Assembly (NCBI GenBank): GCA_023231475.1 | Contig: JALJEE010003184.1 | Coordinates: 1 to 41,894, forward strand | DNA from: Seison nebaliae | Taxonomy: Eukaryota > Rotifera > Pararotatoria > Seisonacea > Seisonidae | DNA length: 41,894 bases | Direction: 5' to 3' | Program-made: the position numbers and the translations under genes | Shown: in pieces, positions 1-11,700 of the stretch | Numbering within the stretch: position 1 is the first letter of the stretch | Layout: each line of letters opens with the position of its first letter | The notes under the pieces: model-generated | Databases searched by the model: none | What the model was told of the DNA's origin: nothing | The model's input: the letters and a program-made list of their open reading frames with translations, nothing else

Positions 1-891
1 CAACTTCCACTAGAAAAAGTTGACTATGATTATCTGAGTCCAAAACCCTTTGATAAAAATTATTACAAAGAAATAGGACATGGTACAATTAATGAACTAG
101 ATAGAAAATTAAGCAAAGAACATATTGAGCCCAACGTTATAGTAATGTGGTTCCGTCATACGCCCAACCTTCGAATTCATGATCGTACCTTTCTTCTTTT
201 GGCTGAACATATGGACGCCTTAAGCCGTAATCCTCGCCTTAGGTTCAATCAGGATTTTAACATAATTCTTTACCAACAACTTTTTACCCTTCCAAAAATT
301 AATTCTAATGTTTTTACCCTTCCATTTCCTATTAATGGTTGCGATGTTCAATATCAGTTAAAAGGAATTTCTTTTAGAATAGAAACAGAAGTACCAGTTA
401 AATTAAGTTTTTTTCCACATCTAGCGGATCGTTATGTTGACTATGTTTGTGTGAATCGATTACTTGAAAGAACACTTGACAAAGTTGGTGATAACGCTGA
501 ACGCACACACAACAAGACAAAAGCAATATTTGAGGAAAACTCTAAAATTTTTGGAGGACTTTGTCATCACATTACACATCCAGTAAATCTTTATAATATT
601 GTAAATGATACCGTTAAGGACTTTCACACATTTTCAATCATTTCGAAAAATGATAAATGGTTCATGATGAATGATTATAATGCTTTTGAAATTGAGGATA
701 TTACCAAAATAGCAGAGATGATGAGCGATGAAAGAATCGACGGAATTTTGATAGAGAAAAAAGATGAAAAAACTACGTTGAATAATTTAACGACTGAAGA
801 AACAACCACCACTCCAATTCGAAGAAAAAGAAAAACAAAAGAAAACACATGTAAAACAATTTTTAATCGAAAAAGATTAAATTTGGAATGA
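1..891 (+). CDS. USP-like (C19-fold) protein, copy 1, 5' end outside the window
   Basis: The frame is open from the first base to a TGA at 889-891, so the gene starts upstream of the window. It is about half identical, by eye, to the complete gene at 3528-5009, with shared blocks such as NLRIHDRTF, LKGISFRIE, VNRLLERTL and FSIISKN..WFMMND. The visible part corresponds to the middle and C-terminal half of a ubiquitin-specific-protease-like domain. The Cys box is off the edge. At the place where the second copy has GHYHSF, this copy reads KDFHTF, so the His at the usual USP position is Asp while the following His is kept. A basic, Thr-rich tail (about residues 255-296 of the visible part) resembles a nuclear-localisation or disordered tail. 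There is no intron. It may be a decayed or altered-activity paralogue. Cellular role unknown. Confidence 0.7.
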   Translation, partial: QLPLEKVDYDYLSPKPFDKNYYKEIGHGTINELDRKLSKEHIEPNVIVMWFRHTPNLRIHDRTFLLLAEHMDALSRNPRLRFNQDFNIILYQQLFTLPKINSNVFTLPFPINGCDVQYQLKGISFRIETEVPVKLSFFPHLADRYVDYVCVNRLLERTLDKVGDNAERTHNKTKAIFEENSKIFGGLCHHITHPVNLYNIVNDTVKDFHTFSIISKNDKWFMMNDYNAFEIEDITKIAEMMSDERIDGILIEKKDEKTTLNNLTTEETTTTPIRRKRKTKENTCKTIFNRKRLNLE

Positions 892-993
892 AATGCAAAA
901 TGGTATTGTTATATTACTATTATATAGTCAGTACGTGTTATATTTTGTTTCCGGCAAGAGTTGAATTTTGTTCCCCTAATTTCTGGATAAGAC

Positions 994-1248
994 TCATAAT
1001 TTCACAATTATTTTTCCGTGAAGCTGACTGCCGGCAGCAGTTTCTTTTCCATCATTCAATGTCCAACTACGAACAGTCATAATTGGCACTTGGTGAAGTT
1101 CTTGGCAATCAATCGTCTCGCTGTTATGGGCTATAAGGGTTTTGACATCTGAAATATGTCGTTTATAAGGTCCTCTTGAAGATGTTTCCTCGTCAATAAA
1201 CAGATTCTCCATCAACTCATCAAGTTCTTCAATATGGAACATTTTCAT
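994..1248 (-). pseudogene. Transposase helix-turn-helix remnant
   Basis: An 84-codon frame holds an acidic leader, then RGPYKRH followed by a spaced HTH-like pattern ending in VPIMTVRSWT. The RGPY-[KR]-[KR] opening with a downstream 'VP..T...W' turn is the pattern I associate with DNA-binding domains of eukaryotic DDE transposases. The frame stops at 994. A short stretch in another frame beyond it (MSLIQKLGEQ) looks like the next segment of the same domain after a frameshift. No catalytic DDE domain follows. It lies about 100 bp from the end of the first USP-like gene, on the opposite strand. Most likely a dead DNA-transposon fragment; a small domesticated DNA-binding protein is less likely. 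Confidence 0.4.
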
Positions 1249-1460
1249 TACAATTGTATTATATTATATAAGTTAATCTTAATTATTGTTAATAGTTAAT
1301 TTTTATTAACTTATTCCAATGTTATAAATTCAATTTAGTTGAATATCAATTATAAATTAATATAACTATAATGTTAGTTGCAATTCTCTTTTCTATCATA
1401 AATAGCTGGTCTTTAGCTAAATAGCTAAACATAAATAGCTAAATAGTCCAGAATGAATAT

Positions 1461-2062
1461 TTAACTCGGAAGAGCGGCTTGTTCAGATGTGGTGATCTGC
1501 TCTTGGCTGTATTCGATGCAGCGTTTTCGCAAGAAATCGTTGGTGGGCGGTGAGAAGTAAAATTGTCGTACAAATGTATTTTGTGACCATATGTTAGGTT
1601 GAAGAAGATTGTTCAATTGATCTTCGGAGAACCAGATTATGCAGGACCGAGGTGTAGCCGATGATGTTTTTCATGCGCCACAGCTTCACGGCGTCTAGAT
1701 TGGACTTGTTTAACAATTGAGAGTCAGCTGAGATGGTTGTCCGATGGAAATTGGTTACCAACACTGACTAGTGAGCGCCAAGTAGGTTTACGTGGACGAG
1801 GTTGTCTCAGCCATCGGAGGTTTTGAGGTATTCTGATGGGCTTTCTTGTGTGGAATGGTATCCATATTGGAAGGCGTTTTCGGGAATGTCACGATAGGAT
1901 GAGGAGACTTCTTTCAAAGAATTCATACAACCGTCACAGGTGTGTAGTATATTGAGGTTGTTTAAATTGTCGATAATTATTTTTTGATTTGCGATTACTG
2001 TCCATAGGGAAGCGGCAATCTCTATCTAAGTTGCATATGAGTCGTGGTAAGAGATGACTTCA
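1461..2062 (-). pseudogene. Broken coding block of unknown family, higher GC
   Basis: On the minus strand one frame stays open from 2025 to 1810, is cut by stops at 1807-1809 and 1768-1770, and is open again from 1767 to 1597. A second frame is open from about 1664 down to a TAA at 1461-1463. The translations are rich in W, C, H and G and read like a real protein rather than AT-rich noise (for example CDGCMNSLKEV, LDAVKLWRMKNIIGYTS, IWFSEDQLNNLLQPNIW). The stretch is visibly richer in G+C than the flanks. This suggests a degraded gene or insertion with at least three stops and a frameshift. I do not recognise the family. Confidence 0.35.
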
Positions 2063-2183
2063 GAGTCTGATCTATAATATTAGATTAATGTCGAAAATTA
2101 TACACAGTTTAGATAAAATTTAAAGTTAATTTCAATAAAATATTTCAAGTTGAGAAGGATCGACTCCAAACGACGTGTTGGAT

Positions 2184-2220
2184 CGATCCTAAGTACGACT
2201 GTGGTTCGTACTTAGGATCG
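2184..2220. repeat. Perfect 15-bp inverted repeat with a 7-nt loop
   Basis: The arm CGATCCTAAGTACGA (2184-2198) is exactly complementary to 2206-2220, with CTGTGGT between them. It sits at the edge of the higher-GC block in otherwise AT-rich DNA. It could be a terminal piece of a foldback element or a structured RNA. Nothing else identifies it. Confidence 0.6.
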
Positions 2221-3527
2221 GGGGAAAAATGGGAAATAAAAAATCTCAAGCTGATAATGGTGATTTTTTATATGTTAAATCTAACAATTTTTAAACGTAA
2301 TTTGCATCATTATTTCGAAGTATTTGAACTATCTGAAGAAATATTTAAAAGTAATTTTCTCATCTTAAAAAATGAAGAAAACTTTCGATCTTTAAATTAA
2401 GATTGTATTTCCACTCTCAAAATAAACAACGCCACAACGATGAGACACTCGCAACGTAGATAGTCTCCTACTACTGACCGTAGAGGCGGAGATCGGTCAA
2501 AATTTTCAATTTATCCAGACGGGAATTTCAAGGAAACAAAAAATATGTGATATTCATCGATCAGATTAATGCTCTATATTTTATGCAAAGTAATTATACT
2601 TTATAAATCATTCATCAATTTGAAATTAAAATAAAGTAATACTTTGTTCTATGTAGTATATATTGTAATTTTTTTAATGTCTTCTTTCATTACAATTAGT
2701 ATGGCTTTTAATAAAAAATGTCTAATAAAATCTCGTCTGGTTTTCTCGAGAATTTTTTTTCACATACCAAGTCGACTAGAGTCAAGATACGAAACCAAAC
2801 CAAGTCGTTTAAATCTTATAGTTAATCGACTCATATAGTCGACTAAATGAACAGTTAAAATCGAGTCGTTTACATCGATTAAGTCGACCATTTTGATCAG
2901 GCCTACTTCGAAGCCTGGTAGGGCGTAAATTTCTGAAAATTGTTTGACAATAATTGCAGTCAGAAGAAGCGTTAATTAAGAACATCGAATATAATTAATA
3001 AAAAAATAAAACGGTTAAAAACAATTAAAATTAGAATGTTAAAATCTACTTACATAATTACCAACTAGCAAAGTTGACTGTATCATATAATAATACGATA
3101 TATCTAATAATGTATATACATGTATATACATTGTTATAACATGTATAATTGTTATATATTTACATGTATAATGACATGCATAATAACATTTTAATTTTGG
3201 TTAAAATTTACGTTAGACTTATAAGTTCTGAAGTGATTTATAGGTTTAAAACACTATGAAAAAATACGCTAAAAATACGTGATTTAAAGCTCTAGAACAC
3301 CGTGAAAAAGAGGTGTAATTAACCTCTAATTAAATACTCAAATGATATATCATATGATAGGCATGTTTCACCATAGGTTAAAATCATCCGAAGTAATATG
3401 ATAACCAACTTTTGTACTGTAACAGAAAGTATTAACAGCAGCTGTAGAAAAAGATAAAAAGTGGATCGATGGAAAAATTTTTGCATTTTATTCTCCTGTT
3501 TAGTTTAAATTTTAGTTTTTTTGTATA
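2221..3527. other. Intergenic stretch between the two USP-like genes
   Basis: No gene is seen. From about 2771 to 2890 GTCGACT/AGTCG words recur several times, including GTCGACTA at 2771 and 2838, in an otherwise CpG-poor background. From about 3110 to 3190 there is TGTATATACATG/ATAACATGTATAAT low-complexity DNA. The last 150 bases are the probable promoter and leader of the USP-like gene, but I see no convincing core-promoter motif. Confidence 0.5.
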
Positions 3528-5009
3528 ATGGATTTGTTCCCAAACTTCAAAAACCTACCAATGAGAGAACGATGTAATGCACTAAAATATTTTAGTAGAA
3601 TATCACGTAAAAAAGTATTTGGTTTTGATAATCCATTTGGTCAATGTTCTATGAATGCTTTAATGTCATTGATAATTTCTAGTACTCATCTGATGGAGCA
3701 TATTCGAGCAATTAATCCGATAACCCCAAAAAAGTACCATTCCGATAAGACTAGAATAACATGCTCTTTGTTTGGAGGTAATACCACTCCAAATGTAAGT
3801 CCAATAAAAATAAGTTCAGATCAAGTATTTCGAAAAGGACTAGTTGATACTGCGGCCAATATCAAATATAACACAACATTTGGTGTGGGAGGTGATTATA
3901 TGCTTGTTCAGACATACGTTAATCGTCATAAAATGTGCATTAGACGGGAAAGGGATATGCTCGAGCATGGAATTTTTGATGTAATGGTTGATCAGAGACT
4001 TAGAACAATGTTAAAGAATATATGGGATAAACTTGATTATTCTCGTTTTTTAGCAACTGATGATTCTCTATTTTACGTGTTTTACCCACAATTAAATCTA
4101 TTGATTTTACGATTTCGCATAACTATTGCCGATATACTAAACCCCACACCCTTTGGTAAAGATTATTACAATTTAATTGGGAATAATGCTCATGATGAAT
4201 TGGATGCAGAATTAACCAAGAACCATTTTGAACCGTATGTTATTTTATTTGCCTTCCTTCCCAGACCCAATCTTAGAATTCACGACCGTACGTTTATGCT
4301 TATAGCAGATCATATTAGTAATTTAGTATATAATGATACCGACGTTATAGAGCAAGATGTTGATATAGTATTTTATGAACAAAAAGTAACTATCCCCAGA
4401 ATTAATGCCAAAGTGTTTACTTATCCATTTCCTATTCGAGGCCGTGATGTTGACTATAGATTAAAAGGAATATCTTTTAGAATAGAAAATGAATTTTCAA
4501 CTAACTTAAGACAACATCCAAAGTTAGAACATGAAAACGTCGACCATAATTGTGTCAATCGATTACTCGAACGAACACTTAACCAAATTGATGACGAATC
4601 TGAAAAGGCACTGAATAGGACTAAACTGTTCTTTGATGAAAACTTCGCAAAATTTGGTAGGATTTGTGAAGAAACCCAACATCCAAATCGAGGACGACTT
4701 TATAATTCCATAAAGGACATAGAACGCCAAGGACATTACCATTCCTTTTCCATCATATCGAAAAACAATGAATGGTTCATGATGAATGATCAAAACTCAT
4801 ATCAAATTGAAGATATAGACAAATTGACGGAATTAATTAGCAATGAACCAGTGGACGCAATTTTAATTGAGAAGGAAGAACCAACCGCTATAAGCCAACC
4901 TACTTCTCCAGCTAAACAAACACCAAAACCGTTAGAAAGTAGAAAACGAAAAGGAGAAGAACCCACACCGATTACAAGTTCAAAAACAAGAAAAACCAAT
5001 TTTTTATAA
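3528..5009 (+). CDS. Divergent ubiquitin-specific-protease-like protein, copy 2 (493 aa, single exon)
   Basis: The ATG at 3528 opens a 493-residue frame with no intron. Near the N-terminus GFDNPFGQCSMNALMSL aligns position by position with the USP Cys box (GL.N.GNTC.MNS.LQ.L), giving a candidate nucleophile C40. Near the C-terminus GHYHSFSII followed by EWFMMNDQ matches the USP His box (GHY.[AS][YF]...W....D), giving H403 and D421. Order and spacing (about 360 residues) fit a USP catalytic core; the middle is unlike any USP I know. The last 45 residues are basic and Pro/Thr/Lys-rich, probably disordered or nuclear-targeting. If active, it would cleave ubiquitin or a ubiquitin-like modifier. 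Catalysis and substrate are inference. A transposon or viral origin for the family cannot be excluded. Confidence 0.75.
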   Translation: MDLFPNFKNLPMRERCNALKYFSRISRKKVFGFDNPFGQCSMNALMSLIISSTHLMEHIRAINPITPKKYHSDKTRITCSLFGGNTTPNVSPIKISSDQVFRKGLVDTAANIKYNTTFGVGGDYMLVQTYVNRHKMCIRRERDMLEHGIFDVMVDQRLRTMLKNIWDKLDYSRFLATDDSLFYVFYPQLNLLILRFRITIADILNPTPFGKDYYNLIGNNAHDELDAELTKNHFEPYVILFAFLPRPNLRIHDRTFMLIADHISNLVYNDTDVIEQDVDIVFYEQKVTIPRINAKVFTYPFPIRGRDVDYRLKGISFRIENEFSTNLRQHPKLEHENVDHNCVNRLLERTLNQIDDESEKALNRTKLFFDENFAKFGRICEETQHPNRGRLYNSIKDIERQGHYHSFSIISKNNEWFMMNDQNSYQIEDIDKLTELISNEPVDAILIEKEEPTAISQPTSPAKQTPKPLESRKRKGEEPTPITSSKTRKTNFL

Positions 5010-5090
5010 ATAGGAAACATTATAAAAAAATACATTATGGTATTCATCATTAAAGAAAATTCGGCACCATGATGTATTTTTTTATATATA

Positions 5091-5096
5091 AATAAA
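5091..5096 (+). terminator. Poly(A) signal AATAAA for USP-like copy 2
   Basis: AATAAA lies 82 bases after the stop codon in AT-rich 3' sequence. Confidence 0.4.
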
Positions 5097-5147
5097 AATT
5101 ATGTAGAAATTTTAAAAATTTTTTGATTCTTATCATTTGAAAAATGA

Positions 5148-5545
5148 GTGTCTCATATTGCCCCAACCACTTCATTTGTAATTAATTTTTTTTTCGGCAA
5201 TTTATCTTTCTAAAAATTTGACAGACTCTAAATAATGAACTAGTCCGCTTCTATAGAGATTTTCAATAATTTTTGATACATCTTTTAATGAGAACAAATT
5301 GAATTTTTTTTGATCAAATAAGCTTAGTCGATCAACATCATAATCATAAATATTTTAAAATGGCTGCAACTTTTTTCTTATTTAAAATTCGATAAAAATG
5401 AAAGGATATTATGAAAGGACTTATTTTTTTAAACCTATAAAACTATTTTAAAAGAAATTTACAGATTGGGAAAATGATTTAGGGCTAATAAAAAGAAGCT
5501 TACGACGAAGTGTCTCATTTTGCCCCAATGTTTCATTTTGCCCCA
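5148..5545 (+). repeat. Direct repeats of GTGTCTCAT[A/T]TTGCCCCAA
   Basis: GTGTCTCATATTGCCCCAA occurs at 5148-5166 and GTGTCTCATTTTGCCCCAA at 5510-5528. A shortened third unit, TTTCATTTTGCCCCA, follows at about 5531-5545. They bracket about 340 bp without a gene. They may mark a small non-autonomous element or a repeated regulatory word between the USP-like gene and bark. The rest of 5010-5783 is AT-rich and shows nothing else. Confidence 0.55.
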
Positions 5546-5783
5546 CAAGACGGTATCTACTTTTTAATTATTTTTTGAGGATTAATTTTAATTTTATTGT
5601 TTTAATTATTATTGAGGAATTCTACATAAATAAGATAGGTTAAGCTTAACTTTAAGTGATGGCTGTGATCAAAGAAATTACAATTTCGACTATTAATACG
5701 AATAATTATTTGATGAATCATAGGAAACATTTTAATTTAAAGCTCAAGAGATAAATTTTGTTTGTTTACATAAGCAAATCAAA

Positions 5784-8700
5784 ATGAAGTACAATCGACT
5801 ACGATTGAATTTGTTAATTTGTTTTTTAGTAGTTGATGTCAATTCGTTCTCGATTCTTCCCAGCACAATTGATAAAGATCTTCATTTGAAATGTAATAAA
5901 TCGAAGTGTATATACAAAGTGAAAGAGCATGTGAAGATTTTGAGAAGAGTCAAATTGAGAATTGATGAGAAACATGAAATTCGATTTTCACCTGGACGAA
6001 CTATGACCGTAATGGGTTCACTCATCGTTAATGGTACGAAGAATAATCGTGTTAAATTTACATCAGATCGACCGATTGAACGAAGGAAATTGAGTGAATT
6101 AAATATTCGATTATTTGGTGGCGATTCATCTAATGAAGGTTTATTCCAAATGAAACGGAAGCATCATTGGATTAATGTTTGTTCACATAATTTATTATGG
6201 ACACGTTATGATTCCAAAGTCATTTGTCGTCAATTAGGCTATGTGAATGGTACATGGTCATCCTATCGAATGAGTAATAATGATTCATGGAATATGATCA
6301 TTGATCGACCGAAATGTAACGGAAATGAGATGGAGATAAAGAATTGTCCATCATTTCGAATTAGACGAATTGGTGAGAATGTTTGTCATGGACAGAAATT
6401 ATTGAGTTTATTATGTGACGGAGTTGCATTGAAGAATTATTGGGGTGGTATCATTTTCGATGATTATTCGGATGTGAAAGAAATTTCAACTTTTAATAAT
6501 TTCATTAATATTTCCAATTCAATTTTTCAATATGTCGTGTTGGAGAATGGAGGACAATTGAAACGACGTTCATGGTCGACGATAACATCATATCGTTTCT
6601 CTCCCATCATGAATTGGGTGGAGATTCGAGAATCATTTGGACATGCTCTCAATGCAAGTAATATCCAATCAACAATTTCAATAAATAATTCTTTCTTTCA
6701 TAATAATCGTGGATCTGGTCTCTTCATTGATTCACATTTTGGTGACGTTCAAATAAATAATTGTCGAATGACAAATAATTATGGATCAGGAATAATTTAT
6801 CATTTCAATCAAACCACATGGTCCGGTTCAGATTATCTCGATTTTCCATTATTACAATATTTCGATTTTTGTCGAACTGCATCAACTCGACAATTTCCCT
6901 CATATCTAATTTTCCGTCCAAAAACCATCGGACATTGGTGCGAACGATCTGTGGTAACAATCGATCGTTATTTCGTCACTCTTCATTTTCAATCAGTTCG
7001 ATTGAGAAGTCAACATGAGATACAAGTGGAAATATTTGATGGATTAAATGTTTATTCAGATCTCTTATACAAATTCAACATATCTGATCGAGCCATTCCT
7101 CAATCCATCACATCTCGTACACATCAGATGTTAATTCGAATTTTTTGGGAGAATGGATCATCATCAATGGAAGATGAAATGACATTATTTCTAACAACAT
7201 CATCTCACTCAAATGGAGCGAGTGATATTACGATAGAAAATTCTATAATATCACAAAACTATCAAAACGGTATTAATATTACAAATAGTCATTCACTCGT
7301 TCGTTTGAGTAATGTAGAGATTGAAAGAAATGATGGAACAGGTCTCCTCTTAAATGATGGCGCTACCGATTTACATGTCATTCATTCAATTATCAGAATG
7401 AATGAAGATTCTGGAATTAATATGACTTATAGTGGTGGTGAGAAATTTATAAATAATTCAATAATCGAACAAAATGGAAGAAATGGAATAATTATGAAAT
7501 CAACATCTATTCATCAATCGAATAAACAACCAATGACGAAACTGTCTAATCGATATGGGAGACTGATAGAAATTAAACAGAATTTGACATTGTCCAATAC
7601 GAAAATTATAAATAATCGTAAAAACGGTTTATTATTACATCCATATTGTCGACACAATTCGAATTTAACGATCAATAACACATTATTCAAAGGAAATGAT
7701 TATTCGGGTTTGATGATAATTTCATGTGATTCCACCAATCGACAATGGTTACCATTTCGCATCATTCCACCACATTTCGATGAATTGAACAAACGATATG
7801 TTAAAGAATGGCATTCTGTTCCTTTGACGAATGAAACGAAAAATTTAATGATAAATATTAGTTGGTCGACATTTGATGAGAATGAACGATATGGAATTAT
7901 CATACCGAACATCCAATTGATGGTGGGTCGAATTACGAACAACAGTTTCCAAAATACCAAATATGGAGCGTCGATTACAATTCGAACTAATTCATCAAAT
8001 CATTTTAATGATCTTGTTAATTGGATGAATGTTTCATTGAATGTCGCTTATAATCGTTTCCACAATAATAGTGGGCGATATGTTGTGGAATTGAGCACGA
8101 GAGAGTGGAGTATATCTCCACAATTTATTCGATTTCATTACAATGAATTCAAATGGAATAATGTTTATGCCAAATCTTTCTCACGATCACGACCAGTCGC
8201 TTTAGTGGTTGTGGGAAGTAGTTGGGTGAAAGTTGAACGAAATCTTTTTTTTCATCTCTCATCATTAACATCGATGGAATATGGAAGAAATGGTGGGAGA
8301 TATTCGAGAATTGCTATTAGTAGTTTATCATCAAATGCGAATCGTTCATCAATTATTTATGCGAAGAATAATTGGTTCGGAATTCGTAAAGGTGAATTCG
8401 AATTAGATACATCCTTCAATTTGAATAAGTGTCGACATCTCGTTTCGTCTGTCAGAGAAGTGATTTGGGATCAATTTAATCGAAGTAATTTACCAATTAT
8501 TCAATATCGACCATTTCTTTGTCATCCTTGTCATATTTATCAACATGATTATCCGACTGTTGGAGATGAGAAAATAATTTATACCAATCCAAGAAATCCA
8601 ACAAATCCATCAGTTGTGGGTGGAATTGTTGGAAATCATGTGCTCAAATTACACGAGAAAATTTATTGTTTATATGACGATTTATTTGTTCGATCTAATA

Positions 8701-11700
8701 CGAAACTTGTGATGAATATTGGACAGACGATATATGCAAGAAATGGTGTTGGAATATTTATTTCAGGTGAAATGAGAATTGATGGTTTCTCCTCATCATC
8801 ATCTTCTCATTCCTCCTCAATTCTCACATTGACTCATTTAACGAGAGAAACGGAACATTATTGTTTGAATGATAATCAATATAATTTGAATGAAGAAGAT
8901 GATGAAAAATCAATTCATCAGTATGATCTTTGTTCTCATTCTCATCGATCAGTTGGATTCCATCAAAATGATTTTTTCTTTCAAACTGTTCGATATAAAC
9001 GGAATATTGATTTATTTAATATCATAATAAAAAACAATACTATTATAAATAATAATGATAATAATTCAGAAATGACAACATCGATGATGAAAAATGATGA
9101 TATGGAAATATTGACAGAATTTTTTAATTCGACTCCATCAATCATCGATGAGTTCGAACCGATTATTAAAGAGAAAATAAATCATCAGTTGATTGATAGT
9201 CGTATGGGAAGAATATTAATATTAGAAAATCGAACAGAAAATGTGGAAAGAAATGAATTTATAAAATTTAGTTTAAATCAAAATGATGAAATAATTGGTG
9301 AATTGAATGGAATGGAAGGATATATTTGTGATGAATCGTTTGATCTTTCAGCAGCTCAAGTACTTTGTGGTGAGATGGGAAAATCGATCGATATGATTTA
9401 TTGGAATGAACAAATGAGAGAAAAGAAGAAAAGAGAAAAAATTGAAAAAAAGAGAAATTTCGTTTTAAGTGAATTGATTTGTGATGATGATGCAATGTCG
9501 ATTATCGATTGTGATTATTTGACGATGAATGAATTCCAATGTGAAAATGAAAATTTTGTAAAATTGCGATGTGTTGAACGTGGATGGTATGGAATACGAT
9601 TGGAACCGGCTGCTTTTCCCAAATCCAAATTATTCGGATTGAAGATTATTGGTGCAGGTGAATGGGATCAATGGGGTCGAGAAGATTTTACATCATCACT
9701 CACCATCGACCTTTTACGTCAACATGAGATTTCTGATTTAACTTTCATTAATTCGATTTCATACGATATTCATTTGATGGCCACAATTCCACATACCGTT
9801 CATCGGAATTTATTAAAGAAAATAAACGGAAGTTCCATTCGAATATCATCATCTTTTATTGAATTGGATGAAGTGAATTTGACGAGTACATCTCGAATGA
9901 TGTCACTTCATATCGATAGTGAGAAATCGAATCGTCAACTGATGGAATTACGTGAATTAATTATGACGGAACAATCGACAATTGATAGTTCGTCAGAAGA
10001 GAATTATTTAAATTATCTTCATAATTATAAAGATGAAGAGAATGAAGAAGAAAGATTATTCCATCGAGATTATTTACATAAATCATCAAGTCAATTTTCG
10101 GAAATAAAAGATCGATTGAAATGTGATAAAATTGTTCGATTACCATTACCAAAACCATGGAATCGTTATGGATGGTCTGATATTCCTTCATGGCTCTATG
10201 ATCGTTATTTGGAAGTGAATACGAAAATGTATCACAAAGAGAATTTACTCCAATCATTCCCATCTTATGGACCGTGGGCGTCGGAGGTTCTCGGTTGGCA
10301 ATCAGTCAATATACATCATCGTGATCCATTTCAAAATCGAATTCCATCAATACATTCTCTAAATCATATTTCGAATAAATATCATGCTAATTATGATGGA
10401 ACATTAGAAGCATTTCAATCAAATCAATTTAATAAATTATCATTCGATGATATTCGAAGGAAAAATCAACGTTTGTGGCGATTGTGGAGAGAAATCGATA
10501 AACAACATTTATGGAATGAATGGTTTAATGCCATCGAAAATAAAGTGATTATTGATAGAGATCGATTATTATGGATTTTATCTGATGGAAATGAAACGGC
10601 AACATTAACAAATTATGCGAATGAAATGGCAGAAATGGAAAGAAAAAAGAAATCCAAATGGAACATTTTCAATAATCGAACGACATTTCCATCAGTTTTC
10701 GAAAAGAATGAAAGTATCATTATTGGAACGAGAGATATGAGAGATATTCTCATTGTTGATTTGGTGGATTATTCCATTCTTGATATGGAAACGAGTGATA
10801 CTGATCATTTGGTGAAAGAGTATCAGAAAAATCTAGAATTTTCTTATCATCTTCATGGAAATGAGAATTTCGATTCATCAACTTCATTTACCAATTTTAA
10901 TACGAATTATAAACGAAAGAAATATTTTCAATCAAATCGATTTGCACACGATCGTCAAAAAGATAAATGGTATCCTGGTTATGGAACATCTGAACAAATT
11001 TTAATTTGTGAAACTTTATGTAATATTTCCATTCCAAATTTACGTCGTTGGAATCTCACTCACAACTCTACACAATTCCCAATTAATACAACAGCGAGTC
11101 AAATAGAAATCATAATAATAACCACCAATGGAACGATATCGAAACGACCTTTATTGATGGTAACGGCAATGGAGAAATTAACGACATATATCGATCGATT
11201 TGATATTGACGATGGGAAATTGAATGAGATAATTGTAAAGAATTCTTCTATCGCATTTGCCAATAATGGAATTGTCATCAATTCTTATGAACATGATTAT
11301 TGGAATGATTATCGACGGAGACGATATGATAATCAAACTATTCGTATTATCGGTACTTTATTTTATGAGAATTCAAAAAAATCAAAATCATCATTATCTG
11401 GTGGAATAAAATTAATTTCATCGAATGTCAATGATTGGCAATGGAAACAAATGATTCATATAAAACAACGATTATCTCGATTGAATATTTCCATCATTGA
11501 AAGTACATTCCATCAACTTAATTTAGCAATTCATCAATCATGTCCATCCGATCGTTTATCAAACAATTTAATTCATTGGACAATTTATCGTAATGAATTT
11601 TCGAAAAATGAAGAATTATTCAAATCTTTTTCAAATCATGAAATTTCTGGAATTCAATTGACATTTTCTCCCATTTCTATCGATACTCTCAATTCAAGTT

